NCBI RefSeq assembly: GCF_000738775.1
Contig: NZ_JPOC01000037.1
Span: 1 to 64,000 of the forward strand
DNA from: Prescottella defluvii
GTDB taxonomy: Bacteria; Actinomycetota; Actinomycetes; Mycobacteriales; Mycobacteriaceae
Length of the DNA stretch: 64,000 bases
Reading direction: 5' to 3'
In this document: positions 8,817-17,188 of the stretch, in pieces
Position numbering within the stretch: the stretch's first letter is position 1
Layout of the letters: every line of letters begins with the position of its first letter
Position numbers and translations under genes: made by a program
Notes under the pieces: generated by a model
What the model was told of the DNA's origin: nothing
The model's database searches: none
What the model saw: the letters and a program-made list of their open reading frames with translations, nothing else

Positions 8817-9434
8817 ATGGCTGGTCCGGCGAAGGGCCGACCGACGAAGCGGGGGCGCGAGACACTGGCGGCGATCGAGGTCGCCGCGCGGAAGGTGATC
8901 GCGGAGAAGGGCTTTCTGAAGATGCGGGTGGCCGACATCCTCGCCGAGGCGGGGAGGTCTCCGGCGTCGTTCTACAACTACTACGAATCCAAGGAGGCTC
9001 TGCTCGAGAGCTGGGCGCGGGCGTTCCAGGACGAGGCTCGGGCGCGTGCGCAGGCGGGCCGTCAGGTGGCCGGCCGTGAACCGCGGGAGCGGGTGGCCGC
9101 GTCCGCGCGGGCGCACTGGGAGACCTATCGGGAGCGGCTTGCGGAGATGGTGGGCGTCTTCCAGCTCGCCATGGTCAACGACGATTTCGCCCGGGTCTGG
9201 GACGAGCTCTGTGCGGAGGCCATTGCCGGGATCACCGAGGAAGTCACTCGTGCGCAGGAGCGGGGTTACTGCCCGGGCGTCGATCCTCGACTCACCGCCA
9301 CGGCGATCGTCGGGATGTTGAACATGTTCAGCTACGAGCAGTTGGCGAACGGGCGCGCGGCCGACGTCGACGACGAGGCCTGCATCGCGACGCTGGCGGA
9401 GATTTGGTACCGCGCCATCTACTGGCGTCCGTGA
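8817..9434 (+). CDS. TetR/AcrR-family regulator
   Basis: A 205-residue repressor. The N-terminal helix-turn-helix is evident (GRETLAAIEVAARKVIAEKG, then MRVADILAEAGRSPASFYNYYESKEAL); the rest is the all-alpha ligand domain. ATG 8817 is chosen because GGAAGGG stands just upstream; the frame stays open further upstream but runs into the intergenic operator. It lies between two operators with the same half-site and probably controls the divergent VOC-leuC-like operon, itself and the downstream hydrolase. Confidence 0.87.
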   Translation: MAGPAKGRPTKRGRETLAAIEVAARKVIAEKGFLKMRVADILAEAGRSPASFYNYYESKEALLESWARAFQDEARARAQAGRQVAGREPRERVAASARAHWETYRERLAEMVGVFQLAMVNDDFARVWDELCAEAIAGITEEVTRAQERGYCPGVDPRLTATAIVGMLNMFSYEQLANGRAADVDDEACIATLAEIWYRAIYWRP

Positions 9435-9471
9435 ATGTGAAGTGTGGACAGCGACTCGGCCCCGTGATACT

Positions 9472-9489
9472 AAATCTGAACTCAGATTT
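9472..9489. promoter_or_regulatory. Inverted-repeat operator upstream of the alpha/beta hydrolase gene
   Basis: AAATCTGA (9472-9479) and TCAGATTT (9482-9489) form a perfect inverted repeat around AC. It shares the ATCTGA/TCAGAT half-site of the 8684-8707 repeat but with a spacer of 2 instead of 8. A TATAAA -10-like hexamer (9489-9494) touches its right edge. Confidence 0.6.
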
Positions 9490-9506
9490 ATAAACTAGGA
9501 GTCGCT

Positions 9507-10628
9507 GTGGCTGTCGAACGCATCTTTGTCGGATTGCCGAGTCTCGGACTGTCCCGTTTCGGTGCCGGCGGACACCCGTGCCAAGGGCTGTACCACCGAC
9601 GGGCGGGCACCCGCCCGAAGACCGCGGTGATCGCAACGCACTACCAGATCGATTTCTCCGAGCACTACATGGCGGACTACCTGGCGGAGCGGGGGATCGG
9701 CTTCCTCGGCTGGAACACCCGGTTCCGTGGCGACGAGGCGCATTTCATCCTCGACTTTGCGCTCAGTGACATCGGGGTGGGGGTCCGCTGGCTCCGCGAG
9801 GAGGCTGGTGTCGAGAACGTCGTGCTGCTCGGCAACTCCGGAGGCGGCTCGCTCATGGCCGCCTACCAGTCGCAGGCAGTGGCACCGAAGCTGACCCCGC
9901 TGCCCGGAATGCGCCTGGCGGCCGGTGTCGAGGACCTGCCGGCCGGTGACGCCTACATCTCGTCGGCGGCTCATCTGGGTCGGCCCGAGGTGCTCACGTC
10001 GTGGATGGACGGTTCGGTCACCGACGAGAACGACCCGCTGGCGACCGATCCGTCCCTCGACCTGTTCAATCCGGACAACGGGCCGTCGTACAGTGCCGAG
10101 TTCGTCGAGCGCTACCGGGCCGCGCAGGTCGCCCGCAACCACCGCATCACCCGATGGGTGAAGGACGAACTCGAGCGGCTGACCGCGGCCGGCTACCACG
10201 ACCGGCCGTTCTCGGTCACCCGCACCTGGGCCGACCCGCGGATGGTCGATCCCACCATCGAGCCCACCGAACGCACACCGAATCTCTGCTACGCCGGTGT
10301 TCCGGAGCGCGCCAACCGATCGGTGTTCGGCATCGCTTCGGCGTGCACGCTGCGGACGTGGCTGTCGCTGTGGAGCCTCGAGGACTCCCAGACTCGGGCG
10401 CGGGCCCACCTGCCCAACATCACCGTCCCCTCACTGGTGGTGAACGCCCTGGCCGATACCGGTGTGTTCCCCAGCGACGCCGCGGCGATCCACGACCTGA
10501 TCGGGGCGGAGGACAAGGAGTTCCAGGAGGTGGTCGCAGATCACTACTTCCTCAACGAGGGCGCCCGTGACGAGCTCGCCGACCTGACCGCGGCCTGGAT
10601 CGAGAAGCGCTTCGGAGTGTCGAAGTAG
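9507..10628 (+). CDS. Alpha/beta-hydrolase fold protein, unknown substrate
   Basis: A 373-residue hydrolase. The nucleophile elbow is GNSGGGS (serine near residue 112), the likely acid is Asp in NALADTGVFP and the likely histidine is in VVADHYFLNEGA near the C-terminus, giving a complete Ser-Asp-His order. GTG 9507 follows an AGGAG site at 9497-9501. The middle section (residues 150-270) is longer than in minimal hydrolases and may form a lid. Its operator half-site is shared with the VOC-leuC-like operon, so it may hydrolyse a ring-cleavage product, an ester or a lactone in the same pathway. No signal peptide is visible, so it should be cytoplasmic. Confidence 0.75.
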   Translation: MAVERIFVGLPSLGLSRFGAGGHPCQGLYHRRAGTRPKTAVIATHYQIDFSEHYMADYLAERGIGFLGWNTRFRGDEAHFILDFALSDIGVGVRWLREEAGVENVVLLGNSGGGSLMAAYQSQAVAPKLTPLPGMRLAAGVEDLPAGDAYISSAAHLGRPEVLTSWMDGSVTDENDPLATDPSLDLFNPDNGPSYSAEFVERYRAAQVARNHRITRWVKDELERLTAAGYHDRPFSVTRTWADPRMVDPTIEPTERTPNLCYAGVPERANRSVFGIASACTLRTWLSLWSLEDSQTRARAHLPNITVPSLVVNALADTGVFPSDAAAIHDLIGAEDKEFQEVVADHYFLNEGARDELADLTAAWIEKRFGVSK

Positions 10629-10644
10629 TCGGTAGCCCCGACCG

Positions 10645-11271
10645 TCACACGCCCACGCGCTGCCCGGCGTGCGCCGAACCCAGCCACGTGTGCGGGTTGC
10701 CGTTCCAGCACCAGCCCAGCTTGGGCTTGCGGTCGCTGATCCACAGGGCCGGCACCCGCTTGTCGCCGCAGCGCGACGCCAGCAGCGAGAAGCACTTGTT
10801 CTTCCGCAGCATGTCGGGGCGTGCGGTGACGAGTGCGATGCCCTCGTCGATGGTCAGGGGGCTGCGACCGTCGGCGGTGATCTGCACCAGCGCGTCCTGC
10901 GGCGTGACGTTCAGGAAGGCGGTGCCGGTGTCGATGTCGAACAGGAGGTAGCCGGGGCCGTCGGGCACCTCGACCCCCTCGATCGGGCGGAACGTGGTGA
11001 GCTCACCGGCCTCGAGGACCGTGAACCCCTGCTGCTTGCCGAGGGCGGTGCGGGCGATCGTCTCCTCGCGGGGCAGCCCGTTCGGAACCAGCAGGAACGG
11101 GATGTGGTCCTCGCCGCGTTCGACGTCGGCGTCCGGGCGGGCGGCGACGACGTCGCGGAGCGGGGCGAACCCGTCGCGGAAGGACGCCTCGGACGTTCCG
11201 GCGAGAGCGGGGTAGCCGAGGGAGACGAGGTGGTCGAGTTGACGGTCGAACTCGATGAGGGCGTCGGACAT
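10645..11271 (-). CDS. DUF5701-like conserved protein
   Basis: A 208-residue soluble protein of unknown function, which I associate with the actinobacterial DUF5701 family. Features visible are a helical N-terminus (MSDALIEFDRQLDHLVSLGYP), an IPFLLVPNGLPREETIARTALGKQQGF block and a C-terminal tryptophan-rich segment (LGWCWNGNPHTWLGSAHAG). ATG 11271 has GAAAGGA upstream. It is convergent with the hydrolase, 16 bases apart, and seems monocistronic. No catalytic motif was recognised. Confidence 0.7.
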   Translation of the reverse strand: MSDALIEFDRQLDHLVSLGYPALAGTSEASFRDGFAPLRDVVAARPDADVERGEDHIPFLLVPNGLPREETIARTALGKQQGFTVLEAGELTTFRPIEGVEVPDGPGYLLFDIDTGTAFLNVTPQDALVQITADGRSPLTIDEGIALVTARPDMLRKNKCFSLLASRCGDKRVPALWISDRKPKLGWCWNGNPHTWLGSAHAGQRVGV

Positions 11272-11393
11272 GAGCGGATCCTTTCGACGGCGGCGGACGG
11301 TTCAACGCGCGCCCGCCGTCTGCGGTTCCCCGCCGACCGGAAAGCTGCCATACTCCGGCCAGGGTCGCCGCGCCGGACGCGGCGGGTTGGAAA

Positions 11394-12719
11394 GTGGTGA
11401 GTGTGATGGCCGCTCCGTCTGTTGTCGACGGAAACGGGTCCCCGACGGTGTCGGTGCATCGGACCGGAGTGCTCGAGGTCTTCCTCCTGGCCCTGGACAT
11501 CGAGGATCTTCCGGCCGACGAATCGGTGGACCGGACCGGGTTCGAGCCGTTCCTGCCGGCGACGCACGTCGACCCGGCCCGCACACACCTGCCGGTTCGA
11601 CTGGCGGCGGCGCGGCGGGAAGTCCCGACCGCTGCGGACGGCCCGCAACTCGTGCTCGGAACGGATTCCGGCGCAATCCATGTCGGACGATCGGCCGACT
11701 GCCTGTCGCTGTGGAGTGTCCCGGGGCACGGGGCGGTGCTGGCGTGCGAGGCGTTGGTTGCCGATGCCGGCGAGGACTGCATCGACTGGCACACCGGCAC
11801 CCTGAACGCGACCGTCGATCGGTTGCTCGCGCCGTTCGGACTCACCACCGCGTCCCGGCTGCACGACCTCTTCCCCGGACTCGATGTCTCGTCGGCGAAC
11901 GTCCCGCTGGCCGGGCTCGTCTGCGGTACCGGACACGATCGGGCCTCCGCCGGAGTGGCGATCGAGGTGACCGGCAACGGCGGCGCCCGGGTGCGGCACC
12001 GGGCCGGTGGGAGCGGAACGGACGCGGCCGGGTGGGCGTGGGAATCGATCGCCCTGGTGGACCGCCCCGTGCGTGACGACGCCGCGATCGCGGTTCGCGA
12101 GGACGCCGGGGCCATCCTGTTCGACCTCGACGCGACCGCCGACGACCACGACCACGACGTGTTCGGGGTGAGCGAGATGATCCGCGCCCTGGTGCCGTGG
12201 GTCGCGGTCCGGGCCCGGCACACCGCGGACTACCGACTGGTGCTCGACCACCTGCGCGACCACGAGACACTCGAGGACGGTCGGTTGCTGGCCGCGCTCG
12301 ACGACGTCGCTGCGGTCCAGGCGCGGCGCATGGAACGCGTCCTGCTGGTCACCGAGGCGCGGCACGACGGTGTGTCGCTGCCCCGGATGTCGCCCGCGCA
12401 GTTGCGGACGGTGCTGGTGCGCCGACTGTCGGACGAGATGACGGTGCTCGACGCCGAACTCGGCGAGGCGACCCGGGTGATCGAACGTGCGTTGCTGCGC
12501 AGTGCCGAGCGTCGCGGGAGTCGGCATTCGCGGATCGCCCAGGCCTGGTCCGTCGCCGCCAGTGCCATCGCGGTGGTCGCGGTGTTCGCCGCGCTGGCCG
12601 CGGTGCCGGCGGTGGAGGAGCCGACACTGTTCGGGCACTGGCTCGAGGCCCTGGTGGCGACGATCGCGATCACCGCCGGCGTCGTCGTGGTCGCGGTCTT
12701 CTGGCGGCGCCCGTCCTGA
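11394..12719 (+). CDS. Unknown protein with two C-terminal transmembrane helices
   Basis: A 441-residue protein I do not recognise. Residues 1-370 are acidic and soluble-looking, with a helical, arginine-rich stretch before the membrane (EATRVIERALLRSAERRGSR). Two hydrophobic helices close the protein: VAASAIAVVAVFAALAAVPA and LEALVATIAITAGVVVVAVF, followed by WRRPS. A large cytoplasmic N-domain with two terminal helices resembles CorA topology, but no GMN motif is present, so a metal channel is not claimed. Starts at GTG 11394, GTG 11403 or ATG 11406 are all possible; a GGAAAG site at 11389 suits the later ones. The gene stands alone. Confidence 0.7.
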   Translation: MVSVMAAPSVVDGNGSPTVSVHRTGVLEVFLLALDIEDLPADESVDRTGFEPFLPATHVDPARTHLPVRLAAARREVPTAADGPQLVLGTDSGAIHVGRSADCLSLWSVPGHGAVLACEALVADAGEDCIDWHTGTLNATVDRLLAPFGLTTASRLHDLFPGLDVSSANVPLAGLVCGTGHDRASAGVAIEVTGNGGARVRHRAGGSGTDAAGWAWESIALVDRPVRDDAAIAVREDAGAILFDLDATADDHDHDVFGVSEMIRALVPWVAVRARHTADYRLVLDHLRDHETLEDGRLLAALDDVAAVQARRMERVLLVTEARHDGVSLPRMSPAQLRTVLVRRLSDEMTVLDAELGEATRVIERALLRSAERRGSRHSRIAQAWSVAASAIAVVAVFAALAAVPAVEEPTLFGHWLEALVATIAITAGVVVVAVFWRRPS

Positions 12720-12771
12720 CCCGACGCGCGGACGGCCCCTGCTGGCGTCGGCGGGATGGCAGGATCGGGGC

Positions 12772-13356
12772 ATGGCACTCACGCTGAACCTTGTCGGTGA
12801 CCCGGCCGCGGATTCGCTGCTGGCGTCGGATCCGCTCGCGCTGCTGATCGGCATGCTGCTCGATCAGCAGGTGCCCATGGAGACGGCGTTCGCGGGGCCG
12901 AAGAAGCTCGACGACCGACTCGGTGGCCTCGACGTCCACAAGATCGCGGAGATGAACCCGGACGACTTCATCGCGGTGTGCGCGCAGCCGCCGGCGGTGC
13001 ACCGGTTCCCCAAGTCGATGGGGGAGCGCATCCAGTCGCTGTGCGGCTACATCGTCGAGCACTACGACGGCGACACCGCCGCCATCTGGACGTCGGGTGA
13101 TCCGGACGGCAAGGAAGTGCTGAAGCGGCTCAAGGCACTTCCCGGCTACGGCGACCAGAAGGCTCGAATCTTCTTGGCGCTCTTGGGCAAGCAGATCGGC
13201 GTGCAGCCGGCCGGCTGGCGTGAGGCCGCCGGATCGTACGGCGACGACGGCTCACGACGGTCCATCGCCGACGTCGTCGACAAGCAGACGCTCCTCGAGG
13301 TGCGCGAGTTCAAGCAGGCCGCCAAGGCCGCGGCGAAGGCGGCGAAGGGGAAGTAG
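12772..13356 (+). CDS. HhH-GPD-type base-excision repair family protein
   Basis: A 194-residue protein resembling the actinobacterial HhH-GPD DNA glycosylase family. The segment LLIGMLLDQQVPMETAFAGPKKL matches the DNA-facing N-terminal helices of glycosylases, and LKALPGYGDQKARIFLALLGKQ is the helix-hairpin-helix. The lysine/alanine tail (KQAAKAAAKAAKGK) could add nonspecific DNA binding. The catalytic Asp of classical glycosylases is not obvious downstream of the hairpin, so activity is uncertain. I start at ATG 12772; the frame is open upstream but overlaps the preceding gene. Confidence 0.75.
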   Translation: MALTLNLVGDPAADSLLASDPLALLIGMLLDQQVPMETAFAGPKKLDDRLGGLDVHKIAEMNPDDFIAVCAQPPAVHRFPKSMGERIQSLCGYIVEHYDGDTAAIWTSGDPDGKEVLKRLKALPGYGDQKARIFLALLGKQIGVQPAGWREAAGSYGDDGSRRSIADVVDKQTLLEVREFKQAAKAAAKAAKGK

Positions 13357-13434
13357 GCCGCTCTCACCGCGTATTCACTTTCCTCGTACTGTTCGTCGGC
13401 GAGCGGTTCGAGCAGTTCCCGTGTCGTCCCTGTC

Positions 13435-13770
13435 GTGGTTACGAGTGCCTACTCGACCATCGTGGCCGTCGGCACCCAGCAATCGATGATGCAGGCCATC
13501 GGTGCGACGCGTCCGGGAGGGCACGTCGGCTACGTCGGCGTCTCCCACGGGGCCGAACTCGACGGCATGGATCTGTTCTTCGCGACCGTGAACCTACTCG
13601 GCGGACCGACGCCCGTGCGTCGCTTCCTGCCCGAGCTGATCCAACTGATCATGAGCGACGCAATCGATCCCGGGGTGGTGTTCGACCTGACCCTTTCCGT
13701 CGACCGGGCGGCCGAGGGCTACCGGACGATGGGCGAGCGCCGCGCCACGAAGGTTCTCCTGACCCTCTGA
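13435..13770 (+). pseudogene. Remnant of a zinc-dependent alcohol dehydrogenase (MDR superfamily)
   Basis: Only the C-terminal 100 or so residues of a medium-chain dehydrogenase remain: VGTQQSMMQAIGATRPGGHV, then LLGGPTPVRRFLPELIQLI and the terminal FDLTLSVDRAAEGYRTMGERR. The catalytic zinc domain and the GxGxxG nucleotide motif, about 200 residues, are missing. The 80 bases before it (13357-13434) show no start signal or dehydrogenase-like frame, so this is a degraded gene left by a deletion. Confidence 0.75.
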
Positions 13771-13870
13771 TGTCGGCCGCTCCGATCGGCGGTGGTGGTG
13801 AAAATGGCTGCGTCCGAGCACCGGTCGTGTGGTACACACCGAAGTCCGTGAACTGCCGAGAGGATCCGTC

Positions 13871-14737
13871 ATGCACATCGCCGATGCCATCGCTGCCAAC
13901 CGTGCGAACTGGAACGAGCGGGCCGACGTCCACGCGTCCTCCCAGATGTACGACGTCGAGGGGTTTCTCGCCGACCCGCAAACTGTTTCGACGGTTGTCC
14001 GAAACGACCTGTCGGTCCTCGAACCGCACCTGCCGGAGACGGGCGTTCGCGGCAAGAGTCTCCTCCACCTGCAGTGTCATATCGGGACCGACACGATCTC
14101 GTGGGCGCGTCTGGGGGCGGTGGACGTGCACGGAGTGGATCTGTCGCCCAACTCGTTGCGACACGCGCGCCGGATCGCGGGTGCGGACGGGCGTGAAATC
14201 CGTTGGGTGGAGGGCGATGTGCGGTTCGCCTCGAGCCTCGTCGACCGTAGCTTCGACATCGTCGTCACGAGCGCGGGCACGATCGTGTGGCTGCCGGAAC
14301 TGGGCGACTGGGCGCGGTCGATTCGCGATCTCCTCGTGCCCGGCGGGGTGTTCATGATCCGCGACGACCACCCGATCCTGGGCGCGATGGACCACGAACC
14401 GTGGTCGATCTGCGACGACTATCTCGGCGGTGACGGGTACCGCAGCTACGACGATTCGGGCTCGTACACCGAGAACTCGGCCGGTCGGATCAGTCAGGTC
14501 ACCAACTACGAATGGCGGCACGACCTCGGCGAGGTCGTCGGCGCGCTGCTCGATGCGGGGCTCGTGATCGAGGCTCTGGCCGAGCTGCCGTACATGGACT
14601 GGCCGGCGTTCGACGATCTCGTGCCCTGTCGACAAGGCTGGGAGCTGCGGCAGGGCGCGCCCCGGATCCCGCTCAACTTCGCCGTTGTGGCGCGCCGTCC
14701 GGCGACCGCCACCGTGGGCGACGACAGCGCAGGATAG
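13871..14737 (+). CDS. Class I SAM-dependent methyltransferase
   Basis: A 288-residue methyltransferase. The SAM-binding motif I is atypical but recognisable (SLLHLQCHIGTDTISWARLG), followed by VDLSPNSLRHARR (acidic motif II) and DIVVTSAGTIVWLPEL (motif IV), as in the class I methyltransferases that start with NRANWNERADVH. The first residues are HIADAIAANR; ATG 13871 has GAGAGGA upstream. The target is unknown. It is followed by a VOC gene after only 5 bases, so the two and the small gene after them probably form an operon. Confidence 0.82.
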   Translation: MHIADAIAANRANWNERADVHASSQMYDVEGFLADPQTVSTVVRNDLSVLEPHLPETGVRGKSLLHLQCHIGTDTISWARLGAVDVHGVDLSPNSLRHARRIAGADGREIRWVEGDVRFASSLVDRSFDIVVTSAGTIVWLPELGDWARSIRDLLVPGGVFMIRDDHPILGAMDHEPWSICDDYLGGDGYRSYDDSGSYTENSAGRISQVTNYEWRHDLGEVVGALLDAGLVIEALAELPYMDWPAFDDLVPCRQGWELRQGAPRIPLNFAVVARRPATATVGDDSAG

Positions 14738-14742
14738 ACGCC

Positions 14743-15183
14743 ATGGCACACGTGCAACGTTTCGACCATGTCGGCATCACCGTCGCCGACCTCGGCGCGG
14801 CGACGGCGTTCTTCGTCGGACTCGGTCTCGAGGTGGAGGGCACCGGGTCCGTGGAGGGCGAGTTCGTGGAGACCGTGTGCGGTATCCCCGGTGCGCACTG
14901 CAACATCGTGATGCTGCGGGCGCCCGGCGGTGGGTCCCGGCTCGAACTCTCGTCCTTCGTCACGCCCGATCACGTGCCCGGATCGCCCACGGCGATGGCC
15001 AACGAGCTCGGGCTGCGCAACGTGTCCTTCGAGGTCGGCGACCTCCTGGCGGCCGTCGACGCGGTCGCTGCGGACGGGTACGGCCTGGTCGGCGGCATCG
15101 GTGAGTACGAGAACAGCGTGCGCATGGCCTACGTGCGTGGGCCCGAGGGGATCATCGTGTCCCTGTTCGAACAGATCGGCTGA
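14743..15183 (+). CDS. VOC-family protein, methylmalonyl-CoA epimerase/glyoxalase type
   Basis: A 146-residue protein with the VOC beta-alpha-beta repeat. Metal-ligand candidates are His in RFDHVGITVADL, a second position in LRNVSFEV (Asn instead of the common His) and Glu in GIIVSLFEQIG. The short length fits single-subunit epimerases and lyases of the family. Metal binding may be altered because the second His is replaced. Start ATG 14743 lies 5 bases after the methyltransferase stop. Confidence 0.75.
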   Translation: MAHVQRFDHVGITVADLGAATAFFVGLGLEVEGTGSVEGEFVETVCGIPGAHCNIVMLRAPGGGSRLELSSFVTPDHVPGSPTAMANELGLRNVSFEVGDLLAAVDAVAADGYGLVGGIGEYENSVRMAYVRGPEGIIVSLFEQIG

Positions 15184-15196
15184 CGGCGTGACGGGC

Positions 15197-15748
15197 ATGA
15201 CCGAGACCGCCGAGGCCGAGACGAGGATGCGAGAGGCGCTGGACGCCCTCGGCCACAGCTTTCCCGAGCGGGCCGTCGAGGTGCGCCGACTGCTGGAGCA
15301 AGGTGGCTTCACCGCGGAGGAGGCCGCGAGGTCCGTGCGGTTCGGGTGGGGCAGGCCCGGTGGCGTCCCGGACGGGTATCCGACGTTCGGGGGAACGGCG
15401 CGCCCGTTGTCACCGTTGCTGAGCGCGCGGTTCCGGCTGGCCGGGACACTGAACGATCTGGCGTGGAAGTTCCCGACGGCCGCACGGGTGGGTTCGGTGC
15501 ATCGGTCGCGGGCCGTCCGCGACGCCTACCGTGCGCACGCCGAGAATTGGGCGGGTTCGGCGCCGATGCGACTGTCGGCCGACCGACTCTCGATCGCCGC
15601 GATCATCAGCGCCGAGGACGGCAGCGTCGCCTACTTCGTGTGGTCCGACGCCATCGAACCGGAGGTGCTCGCCTACGCCGAGGGACACGAGCGGCGACAC
15701 CGCGACCTCGCGGCATTCCTCGAATGGCTCGGTGGACCTCAGGAGTGA
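15197..15748 (+). CDS. Conserved hypothetical protein
   Basis: A 183-residue protein I do not recognise. The N-terminal 55 residues are helical (ETRMREALDALGHSFPERAV, EVRRLLEQGGFTAEEAARSVR). The C-terminal half (LSIAAIISAEDGSVAYFVWS to the end) looks like an alpha/beta domain with a histidine-rich helix (EGHERRHRDLAAFLEWLG). ATG 15197 and GTG 15188 are both possible starts. It is close to the VOC gene (13 bases) and probably co-transcribed with it. Confidence 0.6.
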   Translation: MTETAEAETRMREALDALGHSFPERAVEVRRLLEQGGFTAEEAARSVRFGWGRPGGVPDGYPTFGGTARPLSPLLSARFRLAGTLNDLAWKFPTAARVGSVHRSRAVRDAYRAHAENWAGSAPMRLSADRLSIAAIISAEDGSVAYFVWSDAIEPEVLAYAEGHERRHRDLAAFLEWLGGPQE

Positions 15749-15755
15749 CGAGGGG

Positions 15756-16154
15756 TCACCCGGGCGGCGCGAAGAACTCGAGTGCGATGTTGTCGGGATC
15801 GCGGAAGGACAGGCCGGAACCGTAACTCGCGGTCTTGATCCCGCCGTGCGGGATGCCCAGTTCGTCGAGTCTGTCCCGCCAGAACTCGAGTTCGCCTGGG
15901 GTGCAGGCGAAAGCGATGTGGTCGAGACCGACTCTCCGTTCGTCGAACGCGGTGTCCGGACGCCCACCGGTGTGGGTGTGCACGCCGAACATCGTGCCGC
16001 CGCCGAGCACGAAGACGGCGTGATGGAAGGCGCCGGACTCCTCGTCCTCGTCGAGCACCGGTGGTGATCCGAACAGGCGGGTGTACCACTCGGTGCTGAC
16101 GGCCATGTCGGACACGGTGACCGCGATGTGGGTGAGGGCTGGGAACGGCGCCAC
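15756..16154 (-). CDS. VOC-family protein (glyoxalase/bleomycin-resistance type)
   Basis: A 132-residue single-module VOC metalloprotein. Ligand candidates are His in ALTHIAVTVSDM, His in GLDHIAFACTP and Glu in DNIALEFFAPPG, a complete set. The reaction is unknown. It is convergent with the preceding gene, separated by 7 bases. The 266 bases upstream (16155-16420) hold no gene I can support; they probably contain its promoter and the end of the TetR transcript. Confidence 0.78.
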   Translation of the reverse strand: MAPFPALTHIAVTVSDMAVSTEWYTRLFGSPPVLDEDEESGAFHHAVFVLGGGTMFGVHTHTGGRPDTAFDERRVGLDHIAFACTPGELEFWRDRLDELGIPHGGIKTASYGSGLSFRDPDNIALEFFAPPG

Positions 16155-16420
16155 GGTGGACCCCTTCCTCCGGGTGCGTTGATGTTGGAAATCCTATCGC
16201 CGACGGGTGGCGGCCGGGGCGGTGTTGGCCCACCCGAATCCCTCGAGTCAGGTCAGCGTCAACTAACTTCCTGGGAAGGTTTGGTGCCGTGACCGTTCGC
16301 CGGCGTTCGCTCGCCCGGTGACCATCGAACACACCTACGGGGCGACGACCGGGTTCTCGAGGTTCGCGGTACCGCCCGCCTGACCGCCGACCGGCATGCC
16401 GCGGCATTGCTTCGGGTGGT

Positions 16421-17032
16421 TCAGCGAGATGTCCCCGGGCTCGACAGATGGGACTCGAGCAGTCGAATCATCGAGTCCCGCAGGGTGACGCGACTCAATG
16501 GATCGCCCGGCCGGGCGATCTCGTGCAGCGTGAAACCGTCTATCAGGGCGACGAACTGGCGGGCCGGTAGCTCGGGATTGTCGACACCGAACAACTCCAG
16601 GGCGCGTTCGGTGGCCTCCTCGATCACGCCCATGATGCGTTGGACCGGCTCGGCGAGTTCGGGTCGCCGTCGCACAGCGAGGTATGCCTCGAACTGCGCG
16701 ACGGAATCGTCGTTGTCCTGCCCCGTGACAAGTTCCACCAGGGCCTCGGTCAGTTCGTCCCGGCCGACTGTCTCGGACCGGGCTTCGGTGAGCAGCTTGC
16801 CCACCTTGTCGGTGACCGCGTCCGCAATCTGCGTGATCGCCGCATCGATCACATCGGGGACCGATTCGAAGAAGTAGCTGGTCGTGGAGGCGGGAAACCC
16901 TGCACGGTCGGCGACAGCCCGGAATGTGACTCGCTCGAGCCCCTTCTCGGCGATCACCGCGATTGCCGCAGCGACGAGTTCGGTGCGCCGTTCGCGTCCG
17001 CGTGCGTAGTGCGACCGAGGTGAGGGATTCAT
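16421..17032 (-). CDS. TetR-family regulator of the amine oxidase operon
   Basis: A 203-residue repressor with a clear helix-turn-helix (ELVAAAIAVIAEKGLERVT, then FRAVADRAGFPASTTSYFFES). ATG 17032 is chosen because a longer version from TTG 17056 would start inside the 28-bp palindrome at 17054-17081. The ligand domain ends with LPARQFVALIDGFTLHEIAR, typical of TetR dimerisation helices. It is divergent from the amine oxidase gene and should repress both promoters through the palindrome. Confidence 0.87.
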   Translation of the reverse strand: MNPSPRSHYARGRERRTELVAAAIAVIAEKGLERVTFRAVADRAGFPASTTSYFFESVPDVIDAAITQIADAVTDKVGKLLTEARSETVGRDELTEALVELVTGQDNDDSVAQFEAYLAVRRRPELAEPVQRIMGVIEEATERALELFGVDNPELPARQFVALIDGFTLHEIARPGDPLSRVTLRDSMIRLLESHLSSPGTSR

Positions 17033-17053
17033 GGATCGAGAATACTGATCCAC

Positions 17054-17081
17054 CAAAGTCTGGCCATTTGGCCAGACTTTG
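17054..17081. promoter_or_regulatory. 28-bp perfect palindromic operator
   Basis: CAAAGTCTGGCCA (17054-17066) and TGGCCAGACTTTG (17069-17081) are perfect 13-base arms around TT. The site sits between the divergent TetR and amine oxidase genes, 22 bases from the TetR start codon, as expected for a TetR operator. Confidence 0.8.
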
Positions 17082-17188
17082 TTCTAACGTGTCTCCACGC
17101 GACGGTCGGTCGGTGGGGCATCGGTCCGGTCTCGACGTTCTGCGGGACGAGTGCGAGTTGTTCAGAGTCGAGGATCGGAGAAGTGACC

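Noticed and set aside
10911-12854. Long minus-strand frame opposite the two-helix membrane protein
   Set aside because: Low-complexity Arg/His/Gly composition and no family features; it spans two real genes and their promoters.
5720-13000. A LeuD small-subunit gene for the LeuC-like protein
   Set aside because: All frames around it were considered; none shows the LeuD domain or suitable length.
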